This document shows, in pieces, positions 8,517 to 16,369 of a DNA stretch of 64,000 bases. The stretch covers positions 1-64,000 of the forward strand of contig NZ_JABFOE010000001.1 in the NCBI RefSeq assembly GCF_013116745.1, read 5' to 3'. The notes under the pieces were generated by a model. That model saw nothing but the letters and a program-made list of their open reading frames with translations, was not told the origin of the DNA and did no database searches. Both the position numbers and the translations under genes were made by a program. This DNA comes from Arthrobacter sp. 260 (GTDB lineage Bacteria > Actinomycetota > Actinomycetes > Actinomycetales > Micrococcaceae). Numbering within the stretch: position 1 is the stretch's first letter; each line of letters begins with the position of its first letter.

Positions 8517-9632
8517 ATGAAAACCTCAGCGATCACCATCGACGTTCTCCCCCGCCCGTCATCCCTTGACCTTCCGGGCGCCGCGGATTTTATCGCCGCC
8601 GCTGAGCTGAGCAACCTTATCGAGCGCGTGCTCTGGGGGAATGACGACCACTATTACAGTCCCCAGGCGCGGTATGAGTCCTCGAAGCCCAGCGACTACG
8701 AGGAGCGCGTGATGTTTGTGGCGCGCGATGGCCACAGCGTCGTCGGGAAGGGCATCATCGATATCCCGCTGACCGACAACCTAGGCACCTGCTACGTGTT
8801 CGTTGAAGTGCATCCCGACTATCGCGGGCAGGGAATCGGCTCCCGGCTGTACCGCGCCCTTGAGGATCACGCAGCAGGGATCGGCCGCTCGACCATCATG
8901 GCGTGGACTGACGAGCCAGCAGGGTTTGATCTGACGCCGGACAAGGTGCTGGTCCCCGCGACGGGCGCCGGAGCATTCCCCCGGAACAGCGCGACGACCG
9001 CGCTGGCCCTGCGGAACGGATTCCAGCTGGCGCAGATCGACCGGTGCAGTGTGCTGGATCTCGCGACTTCCCTGCCCCAGGCGGATTCCCTTGCCCAGGC
9101 CGCGCAGGCCGCGGCAGGCCCGGACTACGAACTGGTGCGATGGCAGGATCACTGCCCCGACGACCTGGTGGAGCAGTACGCTCTCCTGCGCCAGACGATG
9201 AGCACCGATGTGCCGATGGGGGATCTCGACTGGGAGGAAGAGGTGTGGGATACGGCACGAATCCGTGAGGGGGAGGAGCGTCTGCTGCGAACCGGCGGGT
9301 TCTCCCTGGTGAGGGCCGTCCGCCACCGTCCCACCGGGTTGCTTGCCGGTCACACCATCCTTGAATACCAGCCGGCGAAACCCGAGGTGGTCTCACAGGA
9401 CGACACGCTGGTTCTCCGGGCACACCGGGGCCGGCGGTTGGGTATGTGGCTCAAGGCCGCGAACCTTCTGGACGTGCCGGCGGTATGGCCGAACGCCCAG
9501 CGGGTCTACACCTGGAACGCCGAGGAGAACGCCCACATGCTGGCCGTGAACGTCCAGATGGGATTCGTCCCAGCCGGGTACACCGCCGCGTGGCAGAAGA
9601 AGCCCGGCGACGGCGGTACAGCCTCGCAGTAG
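8517..9632 (+). CDS. tandem-GNAT acetyltransferase
   Basis: 371 residues from the ATG at 8517 (an in-frame TTG lies 6 nt earlier). Two GNAT folds are in tandem. The first has the acetyl-CoA motif HPDYRGQGIGSRLYRAL at about 103-119. The second, more degenerate, has RAHRGRRLGMWLKAANL at about 305-321 and an Asn-rich end (TWNAEENAHMLAVN). The overall pattern resembles two-domain GNAT proteins of actinobacteria; the substrate is unknown. No Shine-Dalgarno is seen, and a -10 hexamer lies 6 nt upstream. It interrupts the usual rplA-rplJ adjacency and has its own palindromic control site. Confidence 0.85.
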   Translation: MKTSAITIDVLPRPSSLDLPGAADFIAAAELSNLIERVLWGNDDHYYSPQARYESSKPSDYEERVMFVARDGHSVVGKGIIDIPLTDNLGTCYVFVEVHPDYRGQGIGSRLYRALEDHAAGIGRSTIMAWTDEPAGFDLTPDKVLVPATGAGAFPRNSATTALALRNGFQLAQIDRCSVLDLATSLPQADSLAQAAQAAAGPDYELVRWQDHCPDDLVEQYALLRQTMSTDVPMGDLDWEEEVWDTARIREGEERLLRTGGFSLVRAVRHRPTGLLAGHTILEYQPAKPEVVSQDDTLVLRAHRGRRLGMWLKAANLLDVPAVWPNAQRVYTWNAEENAHMLAVNVQMGFVPAGYTAAWQKKPGDGGTASQ

Positions 9633-9682
9633 GCCACTTCCCTGGCCTGGGCCGCACGAGTGGCGCGGCCCGGCGAGGGGAT

Positions 9683-9712
9683 TTGGCTACTTTCCGGACC
9701 GTGACGTACCCT
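9683..9712 (+). promoter_or_regulatory. candidate promoter of rplJ-rplL
   Basis: TTGGCT (9683-9688), an 18-nt spacer and TACCCT (9707-9712) precede the structured L10 leader. Confidence 0.5.
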
Positions 9713-9872
9713 TGAAGAACCAAAGACCGTCGGTCGATGCGTATCCCACCCTCAGCTTGCAGGTTTCCTGTGTGAGGTTCGGGGCATGCGTCTGAAGGTT
9801 CCCGTAACAGGGCGGCCAGCGCAGGTGAACGAAGCTTCTCAAATAGACGGCCCGGCCGTAGTTTTGAATCAA
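9713..9872 (+). ncRNA. ribosomal protein L10 leader
   Basis: This non-coding stretch before rplJ contains the recognisable L10-leader element GGTTTCCTGTGTGAGG (about 9762-9777), the kink-turn/T-loop region bound by the L10(L12) complex, followed by further pairing sequence. It leads directly into an intrinsic terminator before rplJ. In the known leader class, free L10-L12 binding represses rplJL. Boundaries are approximate, and I did not compute a fold. The same stretch accounts for the 313-nt gap between the acetyltransferase and rplJ. Confidence 0.75.
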
Positions 9873-9903
9873 GCCCCGTGCATCTGCGCGGGGCGTTTTT
9901 TAT
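9873..9903 (+). terminator. attenuator terminator before rplJ
   Basis: GCCCCG(T)GC pairs with GCGCGGGGC, and T6 follows within 2 nt. It lies 42 nt before the rplJ start, so it must be read through or regulated, which fits attenuation by the L10 leader. Confidence 0.85.
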
Positions 9904-9945
9904 TGGGGCAGTCACAGCCGGCATCAATTCCCCGGAAGGAGGGTT

Positions 9946-10554
9946 ATGGCAACCGCAATCAAGGTAAGCGCAGTTGAGGAAATCGTCACCGATTTCAAAG
10001 ACTCAAATGCTGCAGTCCTAACCGAATACCGCGGGCTCACCGTCGCACAGCTCAAGGAACTGCGCCGTTCACTCGGCCAGGACACCAAATATGCTGTCGT
10101 CAAGAACACCTTGACGGGCATTGCAGCCAAGGAAGCCGGCATCGACGCGTTCGACAGCCAGCTCGCCGGACCAACTGCAATCGCCTTCATCAAGGGTGAC
10201 GCCATCGCGGCGGCAAAGAGCCTCACGGATTTCGCGAAGTCCAACCCACAGCTCATCATCAAGACCGGTGTCTTTGAGGGCAAAGCCCTCGACGCAGCCG
10301 GTGTCAAGGCTCTCGCTGCTCTCGAGTCGCGTGAACTTCAGCTGGCCCGCGTTGCCGGAGTGCTGCAAGCACCCATGGCGGCACTTGCCCGCACCCTCGA
10401 TGCCCTGCGCATCAAGCAAGAGGAGGAAAGTGGAGCGCCTGCAGCAGCAGAGACGCCAGCCGCTGACGCTCCTGCTGCAGAGGAAGCAGCTGCACCCGCG
10501 GCCGCCGAGTCAGAGGCCGCTCCCGAAGCTGCCGCAGCGCCTGAAGAGAAGTAA
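9946..10554 (+). CDS. rplJ: 50S ribosomal protein L10
   Basis: 202 residues, starting at an ATG after GGAAGGAGGG. The globular 23S-binding domain has TEYRGLTVAQLKELRR and the helical segment that anchors L7/L12 dimers (LARVAGVLQAPMAALARTLDAL). From about residue 162 the protein continues as an Ala/Glu/Pro-rich tail of about 40 residues, longer than in E. coli and probably disordered. It forms the ribosomal stalk base with L11 and rRNA. It is followed by rplL after 78 nt. Confidence 0.97.
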   Translation: MATAIKVSAVEEIVTDFKDSNAAVLTEYRGLTVAQLKELRRSLGQDTKYAVVKNTLTGIAAKEAGIDAFDSQLAGPTAIAFIKGDAIAAAKSLTDFAKSNPQLIIKTGVFEGKALDAAGVKALAALESRELQLARVAGVLQAPMAALARTLDALRIKQEEESGAPAAAETPAADAPAAEEAAAPAAAESEAAPEAAAAPEEK

Positions 10555-10632
10555 TTCTCTTCATCCACCAAACTCCGGTACCAGGCATCACCTTCGATGC
10601 ACGGCACCACTATAGGAAGGAAGGCTCTCGCC

Positions 10633-11010
10633 ATGGCGAAGCTCACCAACGAAGAGCTCATTGAAGCTTTCAAGGAACTGACCATCATCGAACTCTCCGA
10701 GTTCGTCAAGCTGTTCGAAGAGACCTTCGACGTCACCGCTGCTGCAGTTGCAGTTGCACCCGCCGGCGGCGGCGCAGGCGAAGCTGCTGAAGAGGAGAAG
10801 GATTCCTTCGACGTTATCCTCGAAGCAGCAGGCGACAAGAAGATCGCAGTGATCAAGGAAGTTCGTGCCCTGACTTCACTGGGTCTGAAGGAAGCCAAGG
10901 ACGTTGTCGACAGCGCCCCCAAGGCTGTGCTGGAAGGCGCAACCAAGGAAGCTGCCGAGAAGGCCAAGGAATCCCTCGAGGCCGCTGGCGCGACGGTAAC
11001 CCTGAAGTAG
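10633..11010 (+). CDS. rplL: 50S ribosomal protein L7/L12
   Basis: 125 residues ([20 protein letters not shown]). The ATG at 10633 follows AGGAAGGAAGG; an upstream in-frame ATG at 10597 would add 12 unrelated residues. The N-terminal dimerisation helices, an Ala/Gly hinge (about 38-55) and the C-terminal factor-binding domain ([20 protein letters not shown]) are all present. It recruits translation GTPases such as EF-G and EF-Tu, encoded further along this window. Confidence 0.98.
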   Translation: MAKLTNEELIEAFKELTIIELSEFVKLFEETFDVTAAAVAVAPAGGGAGEAAEEEKDSFDVILEAAGDKKIAVIKEVRALTSLGLKEAKDVVDSAPKAVLEGATKEAAEKAKESLEAAGATVTLK

Positions 11011-11030
11011 GCTTTTCAGCTCTACACAAA

Positions 11031-11061
11031 GAAGCCCCGGACTCCACGAGTCCGGGGCTTC
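11031..11061. terminator. bidirectional terminator rplL / thiolase
   Basis: GAAGCCCCGGACT and AGTCCGGGGCTTC form a perfect 13-bp stem with a 5-nt loop, 20 nt after the rplL stop. The thiolase gene converges from the other side, so one hairpin may serve both. Confidence 0.85.
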
Positions 11062-11121
11062 GTTGTGCCCGGTTGAGGTGATCACCCGGGGCTGTCGGAC
11101 CCGGGGTGACCACCTCGCCGC

Positions 11122-12324
11122 CTAGTTGCGGTACAGGAGCAGCGCCTCACCCTGTCCGCCGCCACCGCACAGCGACACGGCAGCCTTGCCCGAGCCGCGG
11201 CGGCCCAGCTCATGCGCCGCGTGCAACGCCAGACGCGCTCCCGAGGCGCCAATGGGATGCCCGAGGGCAATCGCACCGCCATGGATGTTGGTCTTCTCCA
11301 GCGGATAGTCCAGGTCCTTCAGCGACTGGCACGCCACCGAGCCGAACGCCTCGTTGATCTCGACGAAGTCAAGGTCCGAGGTTTCCCAGCCAGCGCGGCC
11401 AAGGGCCTGCTCGATGGCCCGGGATGGCTGCGAGTGCAGTGAGTTATCCGGCCCGGCCACCTGACCAGGCTGCCCCACGACCGCCAGGATGGTCAGCGAA
11501 TGCTCCTCCGCGTGAGCCCTGGTGGTGAGCACGAGTGCTGCGGCACCGTCGGAGAGTGGCGACGAATTACCTGCAGTGATCGACCCTGCCTTGTCGAAGG
11601 CCGGGCGAAGCCCCGCCAGGGACTCGACTGTCGTCGTCGGGCGAACTCCTTCATCCTGGGTGAGGACCACCGGATCCCCCTTGCGCTGGGGGACAGAAAC
11701 CGGAACAATCTCGACGTCGAACACGCCGGATTCCATGGCGGCGGCGGCGCGCTGGTGCGATGCTGCAGCGACGGCATCCTGATCTTCCCGCTTGATGCCA
11801 AGGCTGCCGTTGCCCCGTTCGGTCGACGCGCCCATCGACTCGTTGTCGAACGCGTCGGTGAGGCCGTCATTGGCCACCGAATCGATCGCCTGGATGTTGC
11901 CATAGGTCCAGCCCTGCCGGGATCCCGGCAGGAGGTGCGGGCCGCGGGTCATTGACTCCTGGCCGCCTGCGACGACCACCGTCGCCTCGCCGCTCCGGAT
12001 CAACCGGGCGGCATCGATGACGGCGGTGAGGCCTGAGAGGCAGACCTTGTTGAGGGTCACGGTGGGGACGTCCCAGCCGATGCCCGCCTTGAGCGCGGTT
12101 TGGCGTGCAGGGTTCTGACCGCACCCGGCCTGGATCACATGGCCCATAATGACTGCCTGTACCGAGCCGGCGTCAACCCCTGCCTTTTCCAGAGCGCCGG
12201 CAATGGCCATGGCACCCAGATCAACAGCCGTGAAGGAGGACAGCTGCCCGTTGAGGCGGCCCTGCGGGGTTCGCGCACCCCCGACGATGACGACGTCGGC
12301 CGGTGACTTTTCTTCAGTGTTCAT
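11122..12324 (-). CDS. acetyl-CoA acetyltransferase (thiolase)
   Basis: 400 residues, a degradative or biosynthetic type II thiolase. The nucleophile is Cys95 in LNKVCLSGL. The second-half signatures are NEAFGSVACQSL, GGAIALGHPIGASGARLALH (catalytic His) and CGGGGQGEALLL (second Cys). It condenses or cleaves acetyl-CoA/acetoacetyl-CoA in the cytoplasm. Residues 12-30 carry the usual ARTPQGRLNG start region. It sits next to isoprenoid genes, but no other mevalonate-pathway gene is present, so a link to terpenoid supply is not supported. No strong ribosome-binding site was seen. Confidence 0.9.
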   Translation of the reverse strand: MNTEEKSPADVVIVGGARTPQGRLNGQLSSFTAVDLGAMAIAGALEKAGVDAGSVQAVIMGHVIQAGCGQNPARQTALKAGIGWDVPTVTLNKVCLSGLTAVIDAARLIRSGEATVVVAGGQESMTRGPHLLPGSRQGWTYGNIQAIDSVANDGLTDAFDNESMGASTERGNGSLGIKREDQDAVAAASHQRAAAAMESGVFDVEIVPVSVPQRKGDPVVLTQDEGVRPTTTVESLAGLRPAFDKAGSITAGNSSPLSDGAAALVLTTRAHAEEHSLTILAVVGQPGQVAGPDNSLHSQPSRAIEQALGRAGWETSDLDFVEINEAFGSVACQSLKDLDYPLEKTNIHGGAIALGHPIGASGARLALHAAHELGRRGSGKAAVSLCGGGGQGEALLLYRN

Positions 12325-12391
12325 CGAGGGGAACGCTCACTTTCGTCTTTGAAGCAGTTGCGTCAAGGCTACTCTGTCCGGCCCAGCTCAG

Positions 12392-12988
12392 CTAGTGAGC
12401 ATTAACTGAAATTGGGTGACGGCTCCGGGACAGCGTTGATGCCAGCGCCATCCCGGCCACCAATGAGCCGAACCCACCGGCAGCAATGTCACCCAATGTG
12501 TCCTCGTAGCCCACATTGATTTCATTGGTGATGTATTTGTTTCCGGCCCACTCGGCAAACTCCCACACCACGCTGAGGCTGAGGCCGAGGGCAAGGGTGA
12601 TGATCGTGACTCCTGTCGCGGCCCGGCGGCCCGGGCCAGGTCGAGGGAGATACCGCATCCGCAGCAGCAGCAGGTAGGCGATGAGCGCAATGGCAGCTGT
12701 GGCAAGCGTATGGATGACGAGGTCCCACCAGGAGATCCGCTCGTACAGGTCGACCACGGCGCTCCAGGCCGCCACGAGGAGTGCCATCCCGTAGGCCGCA
12801 TCGATCCGGGGGTCAACCTGGACCATCCTGGACACGAGGACTCCGCCAAGCACCAGAAAAAGCACTGCAAATTCAACTGGCCCCCACCAGAGCAGGACCG
12901 CGATGACGCTGAGCAGAGCCGCTAGGCGGACCAGGTCGGCCGCCACCCCCCAGGCAGTTGACGGAGGTCGAAGTAGATCGTCAATCAT
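12392..12988 (-). CDS. multi-spanning membrane protein, YjdF-like
   Basis: 198 residues from the ATG at 12988 (a GTG three codons earlier is possible). It has five or six hydrophobic helices. The pattern VVWEFAEWAGNKY followed by YEDTLGDIAAGGFGSLVAG resembles the DUF2238/YjdF family of inner-membrane proteins of unknown function; this assignment is from motif resemblance only. TAGGGT lies 7 nt before the ATG with no Shine-Dalgarno, so the mRNA is probably leaderless. It is divergent from the glycosyltransferase with only 24 nt between start codons. Confidence 0.75.
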   Translation of the reverse strand: MIDDLLRPPSTAWGVAADLVRLAALLSVIAVLLWWGPVEFAVLFLVLGGVLVSRMVQVDPRIDAAYGMALLVAAWSAVVDLYERISWWDLVIHTLATAAIALIAYLLLLRMRYLPRPGPGRRAATGVTIITLALGLSLSVVWEFAEWAGNKYITNEINVGYEDTLGDIAAGGFGSLVAGMALASTLSRSRHPISVNAH

Positions 12989-12995
12989 GTAAAAC

Positions 12996-13005
12996 ACCCT
13001 AGTAT
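12996..13005. promoter_or_regulatory. overlapping divergent -10 elements
   Basis: TAGTAT (13000-13005, + strand) is 7 nt before the glycosyltransferase ATG. TAGGGT (13001-12996, - strand) is 7 nt before the membrane-protein ATG. The two hexamers overlap, so polymerase can probably occupy only one at a time. Confidence 0.6.
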
Positions 13006-13012
13006 CAATGGC

Positions 13013-13750
13013 ATGCCCCCAACGCTTTCAGTGGTCATCCCGTGCCGCAACGACGGTGACCTTCTGGCCCTGTGTCTGCGGGCTCTCGATGCCCAGACCC
13101 GGCAGCCGCTGGAGGTGATCGTGGTCGACAATGGTTCAACCGACTCGACAGTCGCGATCGCCAAGGCCCACGGGGCACGGGTAGTCACCGAACCTGTGAT
13201 CGGAATCGGAGCGGCCGCAGCAGCTGGCTACAATGCGGCGCAGGGCACCATCATTGTCCGGTGCGATGCAGACTCGATGCCGTCAGCTGACTGGCTGGAG
13301 AAGATCGCCACCCGCTTCGCCGACGACGCCGGGCTCGCCGCCCTCACCGGACCAGGACAGTTCTACGACGTCTCCCGATGGCGGGCCGCTGCCGCAGACC
13401 TGCTGTACATGCGGGCCTACCTGGTCCTGATGGGGGCCGCCATGGCGCACTGGCCGCTGTTCGGTTCCAATATGGCACTCCGCTCCGAGGTGTGGGAAGC
13501 GGTGCGTGCCCGCGTGCATTCGGCCGACCCCGAGGTACACGACGACGTCGACCTCGCGTTTGCGCTGGCTCCGGGGCATCGGACGGCGTGCGACTTCTCG
13601 CTGCGTGTCGGGATTTCACCCCGGGCGCTCATCGGGGGAGCCGACCTGCGACGCCGCTTCGTGCGTGCCTTCCGCACGATCGCGCTGCACTGGACGGTCT
13701 CACCGCCGTGGGAGCGCTGGGCGAAGCGTTTCCGCCCGGCGGCCAGGTAG
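13013..13750 (+). CDS. family 2 glycosyltransferase
   Basis: 245 residues with a GT-A fold. The N-terminal nucleotide-binding pattern is SVVIPCRNDGDLLALCLRAL and VIVVDNGSTDST, with the metal-binding DxD-type motif RCDADSMP near residue 84 and a later acidic HDDVDLAF. Residues near the C-terminus are basic and amphipathic, which suggests peripheral membrane association. The acceptor is unknown. Its place beside a C50-carotenoid cluster makes a carotenoid glucosyltransferase possible, since glucosylated decaprenoxanthin is known, but this is inference. No Shine-Dalgarno is visible and a -10 hexamer lies 7 nt upstream. Confidence 0.85.
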   Translation: MPPTLSVVIPCRNDGDLLALCLRALDAQTRQPLEVIVVDNGSTDSTVAIAKAHGARVVTEPVIGIGAAAAAGYNAAQGTIIVRCDADSMPSADWLEKIATRFADDAGLAALTGPGQFYDVSRWRAAAADLLYMRAYLVLMGAAMAHWPLFGSNMALRSEVWEAVRARVHSADPEVHDDVDLAFALAPGHRTACDFSLRVGISPRALIGGADLRRRFVRAFRTIALHWTVSPPWERWAKRFRPAAR

Positions 13751-13772
13751 TGGGACGACCGATCCGGCGGGA

Positions 13773-14321
13773 CTACCCTGCAGGGTAGAGCTGCGGAAGC
13801 TGAAGCGTCAGCCAGGGGCTGAAGGCCCAGGGAGTGAGACGGACCGCTTCCACGAGCTGGTGGGGGTCAACCCACTCCCACTGGCTGACCTCCGAGTCCC
13901 GCGGGGACAGGGGGCTTACGACGCGCGCGGTGTACACCGGGCAGATCTCGTTCTCGACAACGCCCGAGAAGTCCACCGCCCGGTACCTGAAATCCGGCAG
14001 CGCCAGGGAGAGGTCAGTCACGGAGATCCCCAGCTCGTAGTCCGCCCGCCGCGCAATCGCGTCGACGGTGGACTCGCCCGGCCCGGGGTGCCCACAGAAC
14101 GAGTTGGTCCAGACCCCCGGCCAGGTGCGCTTGGACAGCGCCCGGCGGGTCACGAGGATCCTGCCGTCGTCGTCGAACACGTGGGTGGAGAAGGCCAAAT
14201 GCAGCGGCGTCGACGTGTGGTGCACCTCCGCCTTGTCCTGGGTCCCGGTGGGAGTGCCGGATTCGTCAACGAGCACCACCAGTTCAGCACCGGATCCGGA
14301 ACTGCCGTCTGTTACAAGCAC
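13773..14321 (-). CDS. idi: isopentenyl-diphosphate delta-isomerase, type I
   Basis: 182 residues. A Nudix-like isomerase with catalytic Cys76 in WTNSFCGHPGPGES and the acidic residues of VVENEICPVY (Glu123/Glu125). The metal-binding histidines are in the HLAFSTHVFD region. It converts IPP to DMAPP, the starter for the prenyl chain made by the divergent crtE. The GTG start at 14321 is the only early candidate. It converges with the glycosyltransferase gene, with a 22-nt gap. Confidence 0.95.
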   Translation of the reverse strand: MLVTDGSSGSGAELVVLVDESGTPTGTQDKAEVHHTSTPLHLAFSTHVFDDDGRILVTRRALSKRTWPGVWTNSFCGHPGPGESTVDAIARRADYELGISVTDLSLALPDFRYRAVDFSGVVENEICPVYTARVVSPLSPRDSEVSQWEWVDPHQLVEAVRLTPWAFSPWLTLQLPQLYPAG

Positions 14322-14324
14322 TGT

Positions 14325-14386
14325 TTGACCGCTTTCTGACCAAAGTCGTTTAGCTAATGAATGCGGGGTCAGTGTTTACTTTACCT
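14325..14386. promoter_or_regulatory. idi/crtE divergent control region
   Basis: It holds TTGACC (14325-14330), the palindrome TTAGCTAA (14350-14357), and TTTACT (14375-14380) placed 6 nt before the preferred crtE ATG. The region is short, so a regulator bound here could control both idi and the crt operon. Confidence 0.5.
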
Positions 14387-15451
14387 ATGGACATGGAAAC
14401 CTTGCTGGTCGACTCCCGTGGCTTGGAGCAGGTGGAAAGTGTCCTCGCAAATAGTTTCGCTCGCTCGAAGGCCCGTGCCGCGACCCTCGGTCCCACGTAC
14501 CACCACTTGTGGGAAACACTCGAGAACTGTGCAGCTGGCGGGAAGCGCTTCCGCCCGCGCATGGTGATGACCGCCTACGACTGCCTGTCCGGAACCGACC
14601 GGGCCACCGCAGCACTGGTGGCGGCGTCCTTCGAGATGCTCCACACAGCACTGATCGTCCACGACGATGTGATCGACAGGGATTTTGTCCGGCGGGGGAT
14701 CCCCAACGTTTCGGGTACCTATCGCCTGCTGGCTGAGGATGCAGGCCTCGCGCCCGACGACGCCGCGCACCGCGGACTGTCGATGGGGCTGATCGCCGGC
14801 GACCTGGCGCTGTCCAGTGCGCACCGTTTGCTCGACGGCGTCCGCACGGACCCCGCTACCCGGGAACGGCTCGGCGAGCTCCTCGATGACGCAGTGTTTG
14901 CCTCGGCGGCGGGGGAGCTGCTCGACGTCGACGCCTCAACCTCCGAGACGGCTACGTCCGAGGAAACCCTCCAGATGGCGCGGCTCAAAACGGCCGTCTA
15001 CTCCTTTGAAAGCCCGCTCAAGGCTGGCGCCGTGCTGGCGGGCGCCGATGAGGCGGTCATCGACTCACTCGGCGACTTCGGCAGGGACGTGGGGATCGCC
15101 TACCAGCTGGCCGACGATATTCTCGGCGTGTTTGGCGACGAGAAGACCACCGGGAAAACCACCTGGGGCGACCTGCGGGAAGGCAAACGGACCGCCCTGA
15201 TCTCCTACGTTGCCCAGCGGGACGAATGGGAGCAGATTTCCTCGCTGGTCGGATCGCCGGAGCTCTCGGCCGCCGGGGCAGAAAAGATCCGTGGAGTCCT
15301 GCGGTCCAGCGGGGCACTGGATCACGTGGTGTCCCTGGCCGGCGACTATGCACAGCGGGCGCAGGACCACCTGGGTGCCTCCCACGTCCCGGCCGAACTG
15401 CGTGACGGGCTGGCCCCGGTTGCCACGGCCGTCCTGGCGAGGGTGCGGTAA
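14387..15451 (+). CDS. crtE: geranylgeranyl diphosphate synthase
   Basis: 354 residues from the ATG at 14387. An in-frame ATG at 14357 would add ten residues, but the later start fits the family and has a -10 hexamer 6 nt upstream. Aspartate-rich motifs are VHDDVIDRD (Asp93, Asp94, Asp97) and YQLADDILGVFGDEKTTGK. The GGKRFRPRM diphosphate-binding region is near residue 51. It elongates DMAPP with IPP to C20 GGPP, the substrate of crtB and possibly the prenyl donor chain source for C50 extension. First gene of a six-gene operon. Confidence 0.95.
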   Translation: MDMETLLVDSRGLEQVESVLANSFARSKARAATLGPTYHHLWETLENCAAGGKRFRPRMVMTAYDCLSGTDRATAALVAASFEMLHTALIVHDDVIDRDFVRRGIPNVSGTYRLLAEDAGLAPDDAAHRGLSMGLIAGDLALSSAHRLLDGVRTDPATRERLGELLDDAVFASAAGELLDVDASTSETATSEETLQMARLKTAVYSFESPLKAGAVLAGADEAVIDSLGDFGRDVGIAYQLADDILGVFGDEKTTGKTTWGDLREGKRTALISYVAQRDEWEQISSLVGSPELSAAGAEKIRGVLRSSGALDHVVSLAGDYAQRAQDHLGASHVPAELRDGLAPVATAVLARVR

Positions 15452-15456
15452 CCCCC

Positions 15457-16350
15457 ATGCAGCCACGCGACGCTCTTGCGTTCTACACTTCCGTCACGCA
15501 CCGCACCTCGGCGGTGGTAATCAAGTCCTACTCCACTTCGTTTGGTCTGGCCTCCAGACTGCTGGGCGGCGACGTCCGCCAGCACGTCGAGACGGTCTAT
15601 GCACTGGTCCGGGTCGCCGACGAGGTGGTGGACGGCGCTGCCGCCGCCGCCGGGCTCAGCCCCGACCAGACGCGTGAGTTGCTCGACGGTCTGGAGAGTG
15701 AGACCGAGCGGGCCATGGCCGCAGGGTACAGCGCCAACCCGGTGGTCCACGCCTTTGCCAACACCGCACGGGAAACCGGTATCACCGCCGAGCTGACCCG
15801 TCCCTTCTTCGCCTCGATGCGTGCCGACCTGGACCGCACCGAGCACACCCAGGAGTCCTTCGACGAGTACGTCTACGGCTCAGCCGAGGTGGTAGGACTC
15901 ATGTGCTTGAAATGCTTCCTGTATCGGGAAGTGCCCCAGCCAACCGCCGCCCAGGAACAAAAGTTCGTTGATGGAGCCCGCCGGCTGGGCGCTGCCTTCC
16001 AGAAGATCAACTTCCTGCGCGACCTTGCCGACGATTTCGAGTCCCTGGGACGCAGCTACTTCCCTGGCATCAGGCCCGGAAACTTCGGTGAAGCGGACAA
16101 GAACCGGCTCCTCGACGACATCGCCGCTGACCTTTCCGTGTCCGCCGCGGCCCTTCGGGACCTGCCGGGGTCCAGCCGTCGCGCCGTCGCCCTGGCCCAG
16201 GGGCTGTTCGCCGAGCTCTCCGCTCGACTCCGCAACACTCCTGCCGAGGAACTCCTCTCGACGCGGGTCCGGGTGCCGAACCCGGTGAAACTCCGGATCG
16301 CCGCCCGGGCGCTGGCGGGCAGTGTCCCGCAGCCTGATGAAACACTCTGA
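15457..16350 (+). CDS. crtB: phytoene synthase
   Basis: 297 residues. It shows the squalene/phytoene synthase patterns YALVRVADEVVDG (first aspartate motif), the segment YVYGSAEVVGLMCLKCF, and the second motif GAAFQKINFLRDLADDFESLGRSYFPG with its paired acidic residues. It condenses two GGPP to C40 phytoene at the membrane surface. It begins 5 nt after the crtE stop and ends 19 nt before crtI, so it is cotranscribed. Confidence 0.95.
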   Translation: MQPRDALAFYTSVTHRTSAVVIKSYSTSFGLASRLLGGDVRQHVETVYALVRVADEVVDGAAAAAGLSPDQTRELLDGLESETERAMAAGYSANPVVHAFANTARETGITAELTRPFFASMRADLDRTEHTQESFDEYVYGSAEVVGLMCLKCFLYREVPQPTAAQEQKFVDGARRLGAAFQKINFLRDLADDFESLGRSYFPGIRPGNFGEADKNRLLDDIAADLSVSAAALRDLPGSSRRAVALAQGLFAELSARLRNTPAEELLSTRVRVPNPVKLRIAARALAGSVPQPDETL

Positions 16351-16369
16351 TGACCACCGGAAGGCTGCC

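Noticed and set aside
11122-12324. Thiolase as the first step of a mevalonate pathway feeding carotenoids
   Set aside because: No other mevalonate gene is in the window, and actinobacteria of this type normally use the MEP route; proximity alone is not evidence.
13506-14339. 277-residue + strand frame across the glycosyltransferase end and idi
   Set aside because: It runs antisense to idi, whose catalytic motifs are complete, and has low-complexity Arg/Pro/Ser content.
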